Below, one piece after another: positions 32,475 to 44,900 of a stretch of DNA of 64,000 nucleotides. The notes under the pieces are model-generated. The model saw nothing but the letters and a program-made list of their open reading frames with translations. It did not search any database and was not told the origin of the DNA. The first letter of the stretch is position 1. Every line of letters starts with the position of its first letter. Position numbers and translations under genes: made by a program. This DNA comes from Aedes albopictus (lineage: Eukaryota > Arthropoda > Insecta > Diptera > Culicidae), in assembly GCF_035046485.1 (NCBI RefSeq), contig NC_085136.1:221716853-221780852 (forward strand). Reading direction: 5' to 3'.

Positions 32475-34650
32475 CACAGTGGCCGGAAGCCGGACAAAAC
32501 TTCAAAAATCGACTTCAATATTTTATTTTTCTAATATTTTTCTTCCATTAGAGATACTTCAACTAAGAAAACCCCAAATTTTCAAGTCATTTGGTCGAAA
32601 ATTGAGTCTTGTAGATTTTTTCAAAGTTGAAGTTTTGTGTGCTACAATATTAGTATTTATTGTCTTTATTTTATGAGCTTCCTTCATGAGTTCGTTTTAA
32701 AAGTTAGGAAGACTTGAATAATGTGACAATACTTTTTGTGTTTTTGGGTATGAATAACCATTGCATTTCAGGAATTGTTTGGAATTTAATCACAAAATTA
32801 TTATGTTTTTACAATATGCAAACATATTGACTTTTATGAAATTTTGGAGAAAAACTTCGTATTAAAGAGATCCAGTACTTGTTTAGGAAACATCAGAAAA
32901 CGACGCCGTATCCCGGATCTGACGTACAATTTTGTCTAGTTTTTGGCTATATAGGTCACTGTTTGCGCATTTTTGCGCTAAGCGCGAAAATAAATTGTTT
33001 TTTCCATCAGGTCACAATGGAGCCGCATGGTTGTGGAGGAAGTGCTTTTGTTTGAAGTTTAAATTTTATCTTAACATAGTTCAAATTGACTTCAGAATAC
33101 TAACAATTTAACAATTTAGTGTAATTTTCATTCTTATAAGAGACTTTCACCAAGTCAGATGGTCATAAGGTGGGGGGGGGGGGGGGAGGGTTGTGTCTGA
33201 TAATGTAATGGCCACAGCTTCAAATTTTTTTTTTTATTTTTTTTTTAATATTATTTTATTTTTTGACAGAAAAACACAAGAAGGTGGGTGTTCCAGTTAA
33301 AAACAGTAAGCTGGAGAGGAAAGGAGTGATGACTAAGTATGAATAAGCCTTTATTTTCTTAGACACTAATCACATGTTGCTTCACCAGATACAACTTACT
33401 CTTTTAACCTTCAAAATAAAAGAAAGACAAAAACAACCGTGAAAAGCATGTAAAAATAATTACAAACCATTGATTTTCTTAAACTGGCCGTTTCTTCGAT
33501 TCATCTTAATCGTTAGAATTGCTCAACAACCTTGGAAGCAATCTCTTCACGAATTCCTATCGAAGTTTCAATATATAGTGACACAAATTCGTCGACATCT
33601 ACGCGTTTCTTTTTTACACGCACATCGCTACAGTTCAAAGCAACAATTATCTATAAAATTCAAAAGGAATTCACTAAACGGCGTTAAACGCTACGTTGAA
33701 TATTTTTCTGCGTAAACGTCGCGATCACCAAGGCAATCTTTGAATATTTTAATCGCAATTTTATGAAACGAACATTTTACGCTCTTCAGTGAAATCCCTT
33801 ATATTGGTTTTTTAAACTTGAAGTTTTATTGTATGTTATTCATGCAGTTTCGTTAAACACATTTCTTCTGAACGACACACAGAGTGATAAAGATTTTTAA
33901 AATATTTGCTGGAACTCTACTGTTCATAAATATGATTACCGATCTCTGAACTCCTTTCAATATTGCGAATATGAATTGCCAAATCTTTATAGACAGGGTT
34001 GTTTCGGTTGCTTCGACAAGTGATAGCAGGGATCGATGCACCTTACAACCCAAACTCGGAAGAGCATATATGAAGTTGTTGAAACGAGATTGATAAAATG
34101 CAGTTCAAATTTTACGCAGTTCACTATAATAGACTATCTGACCCCATAACGATTGAATTACACACCTCCGTGCACCCACCGTAAATGTCACGTGGTCTAT
34201 GGGCAGTCCTTGAGAATAGACCACGTCTTGTCAACCAACATTGGTGTGTATCTGCATTGATCCATTGAAAGAAAACGTAGATAAACGATTTTTTCTAATG
34301 ATTTATGTAGTTTTGGAGATTTTGGACCACCCTAACAGCAACAAATACACAATTAAAGTTTATTTCAATACCAATACATGATTTAAGAACCCCCTAATTA
34401 AAAGGTTAATCAAAACCTACGTTCAGAAAGCACATCGTGATAGCTTATTATCGATCATTTTTACATGCTTTCCATAATCGGCAGATTTCAAAATTTTGAA
34501 CCACCCTAATATAGTAAAATCAAAATATATGATAAGTTCCATATCAGAAATAGATTTAGGGAACTAAAATGATCATAACCTGTGAATTTTAGCAATTTCG
34601 GTTAACATTTGAGGTTTTGTCCGACTTTTGTATGGAGGCCCGCCACTGTG
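32475..34650. mobile_element. Transib-like non-autonomous element with RSS-like ends
   Basis: The element is flanked by a 5-bp duplication CAGCG (32470-32474, 34651-34655). Both ends begin with the heptamer CACAGTG. On the left a 12-bp spacer is followed by ACAAAACTT (32494-32502). On the right, read inward on the minus strand, a 23-bp spacer is followed by ACAAAACCT (34620-34612). The inner repeats CGGACAAAAC.TCAAA align at both ends. Transib elements are known for 5-bp GC-rich duplications and CACWRTG termini, and they are the proposed ancestors of RAG1 and V(D)J signals. The 2.2 kb interior has no ORF above about 80 codons, a G run near 33176 and A/T-rich tracts. It would need a transposase supplied elsewhere. 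Confidence 0.78.
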
Positions 34651-34655
34651 CAGCG

Positions 34656-36036
34656 TTGCCGGACGAGGGTTTGCTCGATGTGGCCCCTCTAGAGGACTGC
34701 TGGAGTACAATCAAAGCAGCCATCAACAACGCAGCTGAGAGCACTATCGGGTACGTAGAACGGAGTCGACGAAACGATTGGTTCGACGAGGAGTGTAGAG
34801 CGGTTCTGAAGGAGAAGGATGCAGCGCGGGCGGTAATGCTGCAGCATGGAACCCGACAGAATGTGGAGCGATACAGGCAGAAGCGGAAGCAGCAGACCCG
34901 TCTCTTCCGGGAGAAAAAGCGCCGCCTGGAAGAAGCGGAGTGCGAGGAAATGGAACTGTTGTGCCGTTCACAGGAAACACGCAAGTTCTACCAGAAGCTC
35001 AACGCATCCCGCAAAGGCTACGTGCCGCAAGCCGAAATCTGCAGGGATAAGGACGGGAGCCTCCTGACGGACAAACGTGAGGTGATCAAAAGGTGGAAGC
35101 AGCACTTCGACGAGCACCTGAATGGCGAAGAGAATGTAGGCACGGAGGACCAAGGCAGCGGAGGAAATGGCTATGTTGGTGCAGCAGAGGACGGGAACGA
35201 ACCAACTCCCACGCTGAGGGAAGTTAAGGATGCCATCCACCAGCTCAAAAACAACAAAGCGGCTGGTAAGGACGGTATCGCAGCGGAACTCATAAAGATG
35301 GGCCCGGAAAAGTTGGCCACCTGTCTGCACCAGTTAGTTGTCAAGATCTGGGAAACCGAACAGCTACCGGAGGAGTGGAAGGAAGGGATAATCTGTCCCA
35401 TCCACAAGAAAGGCGACAAGTTAATATGTGAGAACTTTCGAGCGATCACCATTTTGAATGCCGCCTACAAAGTGCTATCCCAGATCATCTTCCGTCGTCT
35501 TTCACCTAAAGTAAATGAGTTCGTTGGAAGTTACCAAGCCGGTTTCATCGACGGCCGGTCGACAACGGACCAGATCTTCACCGTACGGCAAATCCTCCAG
35601 AAATGCCGTGAATACCAGGTCCCAACGCATCACCTGTTCATCGACTTCAAAGCGGCATACGACAGTATCGACCGCACAGAGCTATGGAAAATTATGGACG
35701 AGAACAGCTTTCCCGGGAAGCTGACTAGACTGATAAGAGCAACGATGGACGGTGTGCAGAACAGCGTAAGGATTTCGGGTGAACTATCCAGTTCATTTGA
35801 ATCTCGACGGGGACTACGACAAGGTGATGGACTTTCCTGCCTACTATTCAACATCGCCCTGGAAGGTGTTATGCGACGAGCCGGGCTCAACAGCCGGGGT
35901 ACGTTCTTCACGAAATCCAGCCAATTTGTATGTTTTGCGGATGACATGGATATTATTGCTAGGACATTTGGAACGGTGGCAGAACAGTACACCCGCCTGA
36001 AACGTGAAGCAGCAAAGGTCGGACTGGTGGTGAATG
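34656..36036 (+). pseudogene. RTE copy B, reverse transcriptase domain
   Basis: This is the middle part of the RTE polyprotein, open throughout. It starts LPDEGLLDVAPLEDCW and passes through an arginine-rich linker (near 34900). The RT blocks then follow: KNNKAAGKDGI, LPEEWKEGIICPIHKKGD, RAITILNAAYKVLS, YQAGFIDGRSTTDQIF, FIDFKAAYDSID, RRGLRQGDGLSCLLFN and the catalytic FADD at 35934-35945. It ends at KVGLVVN, interrupted at 36036 by the CACTA-like element. The C-terminal domain continues in frame at 59430. The preserved frame argues that copy B was young when hit. Confidence 0.85.
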
Positions 36037-36417
36037 CCCAGATAACCAGGTGTCGTATAACACTGCATGCCTTAAATCGCATATAAATGGAAAACTAGTC
36101 AGAATTGTATATCCTGCCAAATGAAGCCGGTCCGATCATAACCAAATTCATACACGCTACATAATGTGATTTCATTGCGACTACTTATCTTCTTGTACAT
36201 TAAAAATCCTAACATGTTTTCTTCAAATCATAAAAGAATCGGTTAGAGATGCACGAATAGTCAAACTAGCGACATACGCCAAATCGTTCTATGGATTGAC
36301 ACTTATCATAATTTGGTACAGATATCGTCATATATAATATCAATCAAAATACATACAATAAGTTCAACTCAAAGGGCAACTCGCAGAAGCTCGTTTTTCT
36401 TTAGCAAGTGAGTTAAA

Positions 36418-38419
36418 ATGTTTGGTATAGTTGCAAAGAACAAACTCCAGAAAATAAGGAAACGTGAAACTTACAGTCGATTGCTCAAAAAATATCGGGA
36501 ACGTTACATAAACTATGTGCGAAGTAATAGTTCTACCTATGAGTCCAACAACCAAAATGTTGAACCAGAAGCCACTCTTAACAACACTGCAGAAAATGAT
36601 GTGCAACCAGAAAATGTTCCTATGGAGCTTAACAACAAAGGTAATATCAACAATTGCTTTGCTTTTTAACTATTACTACTAACACCATATTGTAGTGGAA
36701 CGAAATATTGTTTCAGGTCTTCGGAAGTGGTCATGTGATAATCATATTCCACAAATGGCATTGAAATCTTTGCTAGATTTACTCAATACCAACCTAGCAC
36801 TGGAACTCCCAAAAGTGGTGATGGGAACACCAAGAGCTTTGAACATTCGTGAAATGGGAGAAAATGGCCAATATTGGCATAATGGGTTTGAGATGTGCTT
36901 AAAACGTATATTTAGCGATATCGGCACCCCACTCTCTATCTCCATTAACATCAACATCGACGGTTTACCCATTTACAAAAGTACAACGAAAAACTTCTGG
37001 CCGATATTATGCAATATTTATGAGTACCCTGATATCCAGCCTTTCGTCGCAGGACTATACTATGGTACAGGAAAGCCTAAAGATATAAACGAATTTCTGA
37101 ATCCCTTCGTCGACGAAGTTCTACCTTTGCTAGAATCAGGAATTACCATCAATGGACACAAGCTCACGATTACTATCCGATGCTTTATATGCGACACCCC
37201 AGCACGATCATTCATTAAAGGAGTAGTAAACTTCAATGCAAAATACGGGTGCATAAAGTGCACCACGAAAGGCCGGTATAGTCATATTTCAGGAACCATG
37301 ACGTATCCGCAATTGAATGCACCAAAACGAACGGACCAAAAATTCCGCATGATGGAGTATGCAGATCATCAACGAAATACAACCCCGTTGGTAAAGTTGC
37401 CAATGGATTTGATAAGAGATGTCATCGTAGGAGATTCATTACATTTATTAGAACTAGGCGTGATGACGAAGTTGCTGACCTCTTGGCGTACAGGTACTAT
37501 GTCCATGAAGGCTAAGTGGAGTTGTGCTCAAAAGAGAGAAATATCGGAGACACTAGTTCGTATAAAATTCCCTATCGAAATCCATCGTCAAATGAGATCC
37601 TTAGATTATGTTGCTCTATGGAAAGGACTGGAGTATAGAAATTTTCTATATTATGTAAGCATTGTTGTACTCAAAGACTATCTACCTGTCAAACATTATG
37701 ACCATTTACTTCTTCTTTTTTGTGCAGTAAGAATTTGTTCTTCCAAAAAATACGAACATCTTATTCCAGTTGCTAGATCATTATTAATAGATTTTATTGA
37801 GAATTATAAGTGTTTATATGGAACAGATTTCGTCACTAGCAACATACATAATCTATGCCACATAGCAGATGAAGTTGAACACTTTGGCCCATTACCAAGT
37901 TTTTCTGCCTACCCATTCGAGAATTACATGCATGCCTTGAAAAAGTTAGTTCAAACAGGACCTAATCCACTAGCACAAGTTGCAGCTCGAATAACAGAGG
38001 CAGTAATAGCTGATAGTTCCAAAACCACAAAATTTTCACCATTGCAGAATCAATCTAACGCATTCGTTCAATATCAAAGATCTAAGATGAAAATTTCATT
38101 TCCAAATTTTACGCTTACTTCAGATTTCAGTGACAAATGGTTTTTGACTAAACAATTTGACATAGTTGAAGTTTCAGGAGCGTTACAGAAAGATACAGGA
38201 TTACTGATTGAAGGTCATAAAGTATTATTCAAAAAGGACTTTTTTCCAAAGCCTTTTAAATCTTCGTTTCTTCAAATATATATTTCCAAAATAAGTCCAG
38301 ACAACATTTCGAGATCGCGGACCTTCTTTAGGAGTCAGAACGTTTACTGTAAACTAGTCCCAATAGAGAGGAAAGAAGGAGTGGTGTTTGTGCCTTTAAT
38401 CCATACTATTCAGTGCTAA
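36418..38419 (+). CDS. TNP2-type (CACTA/EnSpm) transposase, two exons
   Basis: Exon 1 (36418-36640) encodes a basic N-terminus with KLQKIRKRETYSRLLKKY. It ends AAAG before donor GTAATA. A 55-bp intron ends in TGTAG at 36695. Exon 2 (36696-38419) continues in frame as VERNIVSGLRKW. The product is about 648 aa. Motifs match transposases of the tnp2 family: INIDGLPIYKS with FWPI (first Asp), FICDTPAR plus CIKC (second Asp and a zinc pair), GDSLHLLELGVMTKLL, NIHNLCHIADEV, and SAYPFENYMHALKK with the acidic residue of the third catalytic block. It would bind element ends and catalyse cut-and-paste transposition. The ORF is uninterrupted. An AATAAA lies near 38437. It converges on the DUF4806-like gene. 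Confidence 0.82.
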
Positions 38420-38749
38420 ATTGCAAGATCGTTTCAAATAAATTGTTAGATTTTTCAGCATTCGTCGTTTTTATTTATCTTATTTAAGTCTCATGTTACA
38501 GTTGAAATATTATTAAAAAAACAACAGGGCCAATTGCGGTTGCTCCTGTTTTAGCGAAAATAAAAAAAAAAAGAAATGAAAAACATCAATAAAAATATTT
38601 GTTTTAGGAACATTGTGGGTGAAATTCATCATATCCCTTTCAGAACGCACACAGTTATAACTGTTTCATCGGTGCAACAGACGGTAATTTCACTTTGATT
38701 ATTGATAGCCACCTCGCCGTCGTTTGAGTGTTCAAGGCTATCTATACCA

Positions 38750-38960
38750 TTAATCGTCGTCGGAGCTTTCGTTTCCAATTTCCTCTTCGTTTGAATCATC
38801 TTCATCGCCTCCGCTGATACCATCTGAACCCAAATCGACATCTGGTTGATCGTTTTCAGACTGCTCTGATTCCGTCGACTCACGCGTAGTCTCGTCGGGT
38901 TGCTTAATACCTGGTTCGGTGCCTTGTTCATCACATTCTACTTCCCAGCCTCGTCGGTTT
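38750..38960 (-). other. Acidic C-terminal tail in an offset frame
   Basis: Overlapping the end of exon 5 of the DUF4806-like gene, the adjacent frame is open to 38750. It encodes a strongly acidic, serine-rich tail (EQSENDQPDVDLG, GGDEDDSNEEEIG, ESSDDD). Such biased composition suggests it once was, or still is, the real C-terminus. That would require skipping one base somewhere upstream of 38933. It may be a frameshift mutation, a sequencing error or an unrecognised short splice. Confidence 0.4.
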
Positions 38961-41900
38961 CTGCACGCTGACCTTCTGAGCTGCCGATTTGTCGATCGAG
39001 TTTTGGAATATCTGAACAGACGGTTCCGGCAAAACATCTCCAGTTTTTTTTGCAGTGTACGATGTGTCACCAATCTGTACAATACTGCAAAGAAGCTGGG
39101 TTACGTTGCCATATTCACAAAATCCTTGTTTAGCCTTATTGCCGCGACTTATTCCAGTCCACGTCATCTTTGTCCAAAAGTCTCGAGTAAATAGTACATC
39201 CACTATTGTATAACAAGCGTTATCGCCTTTGTCCTTGTATGCGTTGGGGATGATAATTTTCGAAAAGTATTCGAGCTGGAAAAGTGAAATTGAAATAAAT
39301 TAGTTTAGTAGAAGCAAGACCAAAATTTAAAAAAAAAAATCTTTCTCATAACCAGAAATGAAATGGTCGAAATTCGGTTCCTAATTCTGTTCACACCATG
39401 CAAAACAAATGGGGTAATCGGAATTAGGAACTGGCAAAAAGTGATTGGAATTTGGTGATTTCACGATACCATCGCAAAACAGTCGATTGAACATAATTTA
39501 ATTTATAAATACAAAAACATTGTGAACAAATAATTTTCATTTCCATTTTACAAAAAATGAGGAGGATAGTGTCTGGGACCATTAGGGTAATGGGAGTTTT
39601 TTGGGCGCTTTGGGCTAAAAAGTCAGTCAGTCAGTTTTATAACAATTTACTTATTTTTGTATACGTTGAGCAATGTACAGTATCTAGTTATGTACAAAAA
39701 AACGTATAAATCGGTATAAATTTGTCTGACTTATAGCAGAAAGTGTTCAAAATAGGCCCCCAGCCCAAATGAACCCAGACCCTAGTTTTAATTTATATAC
39801 GAATTTACTTACATATTTTCGACACAGTTCCTTGCTGTTAAGTTCAATGTTCCAGTTTTTCAGCTCTTCTTCAGTGTTGATAGGGGTATGTCTTTCCACA
39901 GAATCACGAGGTTTCGAATCATCAGAATCTTCCTTTCTTTGAATTTCCGATAACGCAGCGAAGCGAGCAAAGTTCGTCTGGAAACATTTTTCCACCACTT
40001 TTTCGACTGTTGTTTCGATGCACTCCTTCAAATCTGCTTTCATCTGCTCGTAGCTCATTGCACCTGAAAATTATAACAAAATCATATGAAGTAATACTAT
40101 AATGGTATTCTTACAAAGAATATATTTAACCGTCAAAGCACGGTAACCGAATTATATTAAAATCCATATTCACTTGAATTGGTGCGGTCAGGGTACTAAC
40201 ACTGACCACCCCAAATGCTTTTACAGTCAGTTTTTTTTACGCGGGGGATACATACCGCGTAAAAAAAACTCGGATCAATATTAAAAAGTTCGTAAAAAAA
40301 TTCTCTCGACGAATCATGCAAATATAAGACGATAAAAAATGTATGGTATTTTCATTAACGCAGCCGCGTAAGTAGAAACAACGTAAAAAAGCCCAGGTTG
40401 TAATTGATGTTTTATTACATTTTGATTCAGGATGGTTGTGTTCGAGAATACAATTTATATTCACATGAATCCAGCCCTGTCGTCCTCCTTAGTCACAGTT
40501 ACTCGTCGACTAAGGAGCTTTATTTTAAAGTGAAACATAATAAAACGTCATTTTGAGTGTTCACTGTTAACGCCCTGACCGTACCAGATGGAGTGTATAT
40601 GAGATTCGACATAAGTCGGTACCCACGTCCACCCCCTCATGAGACACATTTTAATAAAACGCGTTTTTGGGCGTTAACTGTTAACGCCCTGACCGTACCA
40701 GATGGAGTGTATATGGGATTTGACATAAGTCGGTACCCACGTCCACCCCCTCATGAGACAAATTTTAATAAAACGTGTTTTTGGGCGTTAACTGTTAACG
40801 CCCTAACCGTACCAGATAGAGTGTATATGAGATTCGACATAAGTCGGTACCCACGTCCACCCTCTCAGGAGACAAATTTTAATAAATCGTCATTTTGGGT
40901 GTTCACTGTTAACGCCCTGACCGTACCAGATAGAGTGTATATGAGATTCGACATAAGTCGGTACCCACGTCCACCCCCTCATGAGACAAATTTTAATAAA
41001 ACGTGTTTTTGGGCGTTAACTGTTAACGCCCTGACCGTACCAGATAGAGTGTATATGAGATTCGACATAAGTCGGTACCCACGTCCACCCCCTCATGAGA
41101 CAAATTTTAATAAAACGTGTTTTTGGGCGTTAACTGTTAACGCCCTAACCGTACCAGATAGAGTGTATATGAGATTCGACATAAGTCGGTACCCACGTCC
41201 ACCCCCTCATGAGACAAATTTTAATAAAACGTGTTTTTGGGCGTTAACTGTTAACGCCCTGACCGTACCAGATAGAGTGTATATGAGATTCGACATAAGT
41301 CGGTACCCACGTCCACCCTCTCAGGAGACAAATTTTAATAAATCGTCATTTTGGGTGTTGACTGTTAACGCCCTGACCGTACCAGATAGAGTGTATATGA
41401 GATTCGACATAAGTCGGTACCCACGTCCACCCTCTCAGGAGACAAATTTTAATAAAACGTCATTTTGGGTGTTCACTGTTAACGCCCTGGCCGTACCAGA
41501 TAGAGTGTATATGAGATTCGACATAAGTCGGTACCCACGTCCACCCCCTCATGAGACACATTTTAATAAAACGCGTTTTTGGGCGTTAACTGTTAACGCC
41601 CTGACCGTACCAGATAGAGTGTATATGAGATTCGACATAAGTCGGTACCCACGTCCACCCCCTCATGAGACACATTTTAATAAAACGCGTTTTTGGGCGT
41701 TAACTGTTAACGCCCTGACCGTACCAGATAGAGTGTATATGAGATTCGACATAAGTCGGTACCCACGTCCACCCCCTCATGAGACACATTTTAATAAAAC
41801 GCGTTTTTGGGCGTTAGCTGTTAACGCCCTGACCGTACCAGATGGAGTGTATATGGGATTTGACATAAGTCGGTACCCACGTCCACCCCCTCATGAGACA

Positions 41901-44900
41901 AATTTTAATAAAACGTGTTTTTGGGCGTTAACTGTTAACGCCCTGACCGTACCAGATAGAGTGTATATGAGATTCGACATAAGTCGGTACCCACGTCCAC
42001 CCCCTCATGAGACAAATTTTATTAAAACGTGTTTTTGGGCGTTAACTGTTAACGCCCTGACCGTACCAGATAGAGTGTATATGAGATTCGACATAAGTCG
42101 GTACCCACGTCCACCCCCTCAGGAGACAAATTTTAACAAAACGTCATTTTGGGTGTTCACTGTTAACGCCCTGGCCGTACCAGATGGAGTGTATACGGGA
42201 TTTGACATAAGTCGGTACCCACGTCCACCCTCTCATGAGACAAATTTTAATAAAACGTCATTTTGGGTGTTCACTGTTAACGCCCTGACCGTACCAGATA
42301 GAGTGTATATGAGATTCGACATAAGTCGGTACCCACGTCCACCCCCTCATGAGACAAATTTTAATGAATCGTCATTTTGGGTGTTCACTGTTAACGCCCT
42401 GACCGTACCAGATGGAGTGTATATGGGATTTGACATAAGTCGGTACCCACGTCCACCCTCTCATGAGACAAATTTTAATAAAACGTGTTTTTGGGCGTTA
42501 ACTGTTAACGCCCTGACCGTACCAGATAGAGTGTATATGAGATTCGACATAAGTCGGTACCCACGTCCACCCCCTCATGAGACAAATTTTAATAAAACGT
42601 CATTTTGGGTGTTCACTGTTAACGCCCTGGCCGTACCAGATGGAGTGTATACGGGATTTGACATAAGTCGGTACCCACGTCCACCCCCTCATGAGACAAA
42701 TTTTAATAAAACGTGTTTTTGGGCGTTAACTGTTAACGCCCTGACCGTACCAGATAGAGTGTATATGAGATTCGACATAAGTCGGTACCCACGTCCACCC
42801 TCTCAGGAGACAAATTTTAATAAAACGTCATTTTGGGTGTTCACTGTTAACGCCCTGGCCGTACCAGATGGAGTGTATACGGGATGTGACATAAGTCGGT
42901 ACCCACGTCCACCCCCTCATGAGACAAATTTTAATAAAACGTGTTTTTGGGCGTTAACTGTTAACGCCCTGACCGTACCAGATAGAGTGTATATGAGATT
43001 CGACATAAGTCGGTACCCACGTCCACCCTCTCAGGAGACAAATTTTAACAAAACGTCATTTTGGGTGTTCACTGTTAACGCCCTGGCCGTACCAGATGGA
43101 GTGTATACGGGATTTGACATAAGTCGGTACCCACGTCCACCCTCTCATGAGACAAATTTTAATAAAACGTCATTTTGGGTGTTCACTGTTAACGCCCTGA
43201 CCGTACCAGATAGAGTGTATATGAGATTCGACATAAGTCGGTACCCACGTCCACCCTCTCAGGAGACAAATTTTAATAAATCGTCATTTTGGGTGTTGAC
43301 TGTTAACGCCCTGACCGTACCAGATAGAGTGTATATGAGATTCGACATAAGTCGGTACCCACGTCCACCCCCTCATGAGACAAATTTTAATAAAACGTGT
43401 TTTTGGGCGTTAACTGTTAGCGCCCTGACCGTACCAGATAGAGTGTATATGAGATTCGACATAAGTCGGTACCCACGTCCACCCCCTCATGAGACAAATT
43501 TTAATAAAACGTCATTTTGGGTGTTCACTGTTAACGCCCTGACCGTACCAGATAGAGTGTATATGGGATTTGACATAAGTCGGTACCCACGTCCACCCCC
43601 TCATGAGACAAATTTTAATAAAACGTGTTTTTGGGCGTTAACTGTTAACGCCCTGACCGTACCAGATAGAGTGTATATGAGATTCGACATAAGTCGGTAC
43701 CCACGTCCACCCTCTCAGGAGACAAATTTTAATAAATCGTCATTTTGGGTGTTGACTGTTAACGCCCTGACCGTACCAGATAGAGTGTATATGAGATTCG
43801 ACATAAGTCGGTACCCACGTCCACCCCCTCATGAGACAAATTTTAATAAAACGTGTTTTTGGGCGTTAACTGTTAACGCCCTGACCGTACCAGATAGAGT
43901 GTATATGAGATTCGACATAAGTCGGTACCCACGTCCACCCTCTCAGGAGACAAATTTTAATAAATCGTCATTTTGGGTGTTGACTGTTAACGCCCTGACC
44001 GTACCAGATAGAGTGTATATGAGATTCGACATAAGTCGGTACCCACGTCCACCCCCTCATGAGACAAATTTTAATAAAACGTGTTTTTGGGCGTTAACTG
44101 TTAACGCCCTGACCGTACCAGATAGAGTGTATATGAGATTCGACATAAGTCGGTACCCACGTCCACCCTCTCAGGAGACAAATTTTAATAAAACGTCATT
44201 TTGGGTGTTCACTGTTAACGCCCTGGCCGTACCAGATGGAGTGTATACGGGATGTGACATAAGTCGGTACCCACGTCCACCCCCTCATGAGACAAATTTT
44301 AATAAAACGTGTTTTTGGGCGTTAACTGTTAACGCCCTGACCGTACCAGATAGAGTGTATATGAGATTCGACATAAGTCGGTACCCACGTCCACCCTCTC
44401 AGGAGACAAATTTTAACAAAACGTCATTTTGGGTGTTCACTGTTAACGCCCTGGCCGTACCAGATGGAGTGTATACGGGATTTGACATAAGTCGGTACCC
44501 ACGTCCACCCTCTCATGAGACAAATTTTAATAAAACGTCATTTTGGGTGTTCACTGTTAACGCCCTGACCGTACCAGATAGAGTGTATATGAGATTCGAC
44601 ATAAGTCGGTACCCACGTCCACCCCCTCATGAGACAAATTTTAATGAATCGTCATTTTGGGTGTTCACTGTTAACGCCCTGACCGTACCAGATGGAGTGT
44701 ATATGGGATTTGACATAAGTCGGTACCCACGTCCACCCTCTCATGAGACAAATTTTAATAAAACGTGTTTTTGGGCGTTAACTGTTAACGCCCTGACCGT
44801 ACCAGATAGAGTGTATATGAGATTCGACATAAGTCGGTACCCACGTCCACCCCCTCATGAGACAAATTTTAATAAAACGTCATTTTGGGTGTTCACTGTT

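Noticed and set aside
33176..33345. G-run and A/T tracts as a poly(A) tail or Pol III end
   Set aside because: They lie in the middle of the Transib-like element with no adjoining gene or SINE head, so they read as simple sequence.
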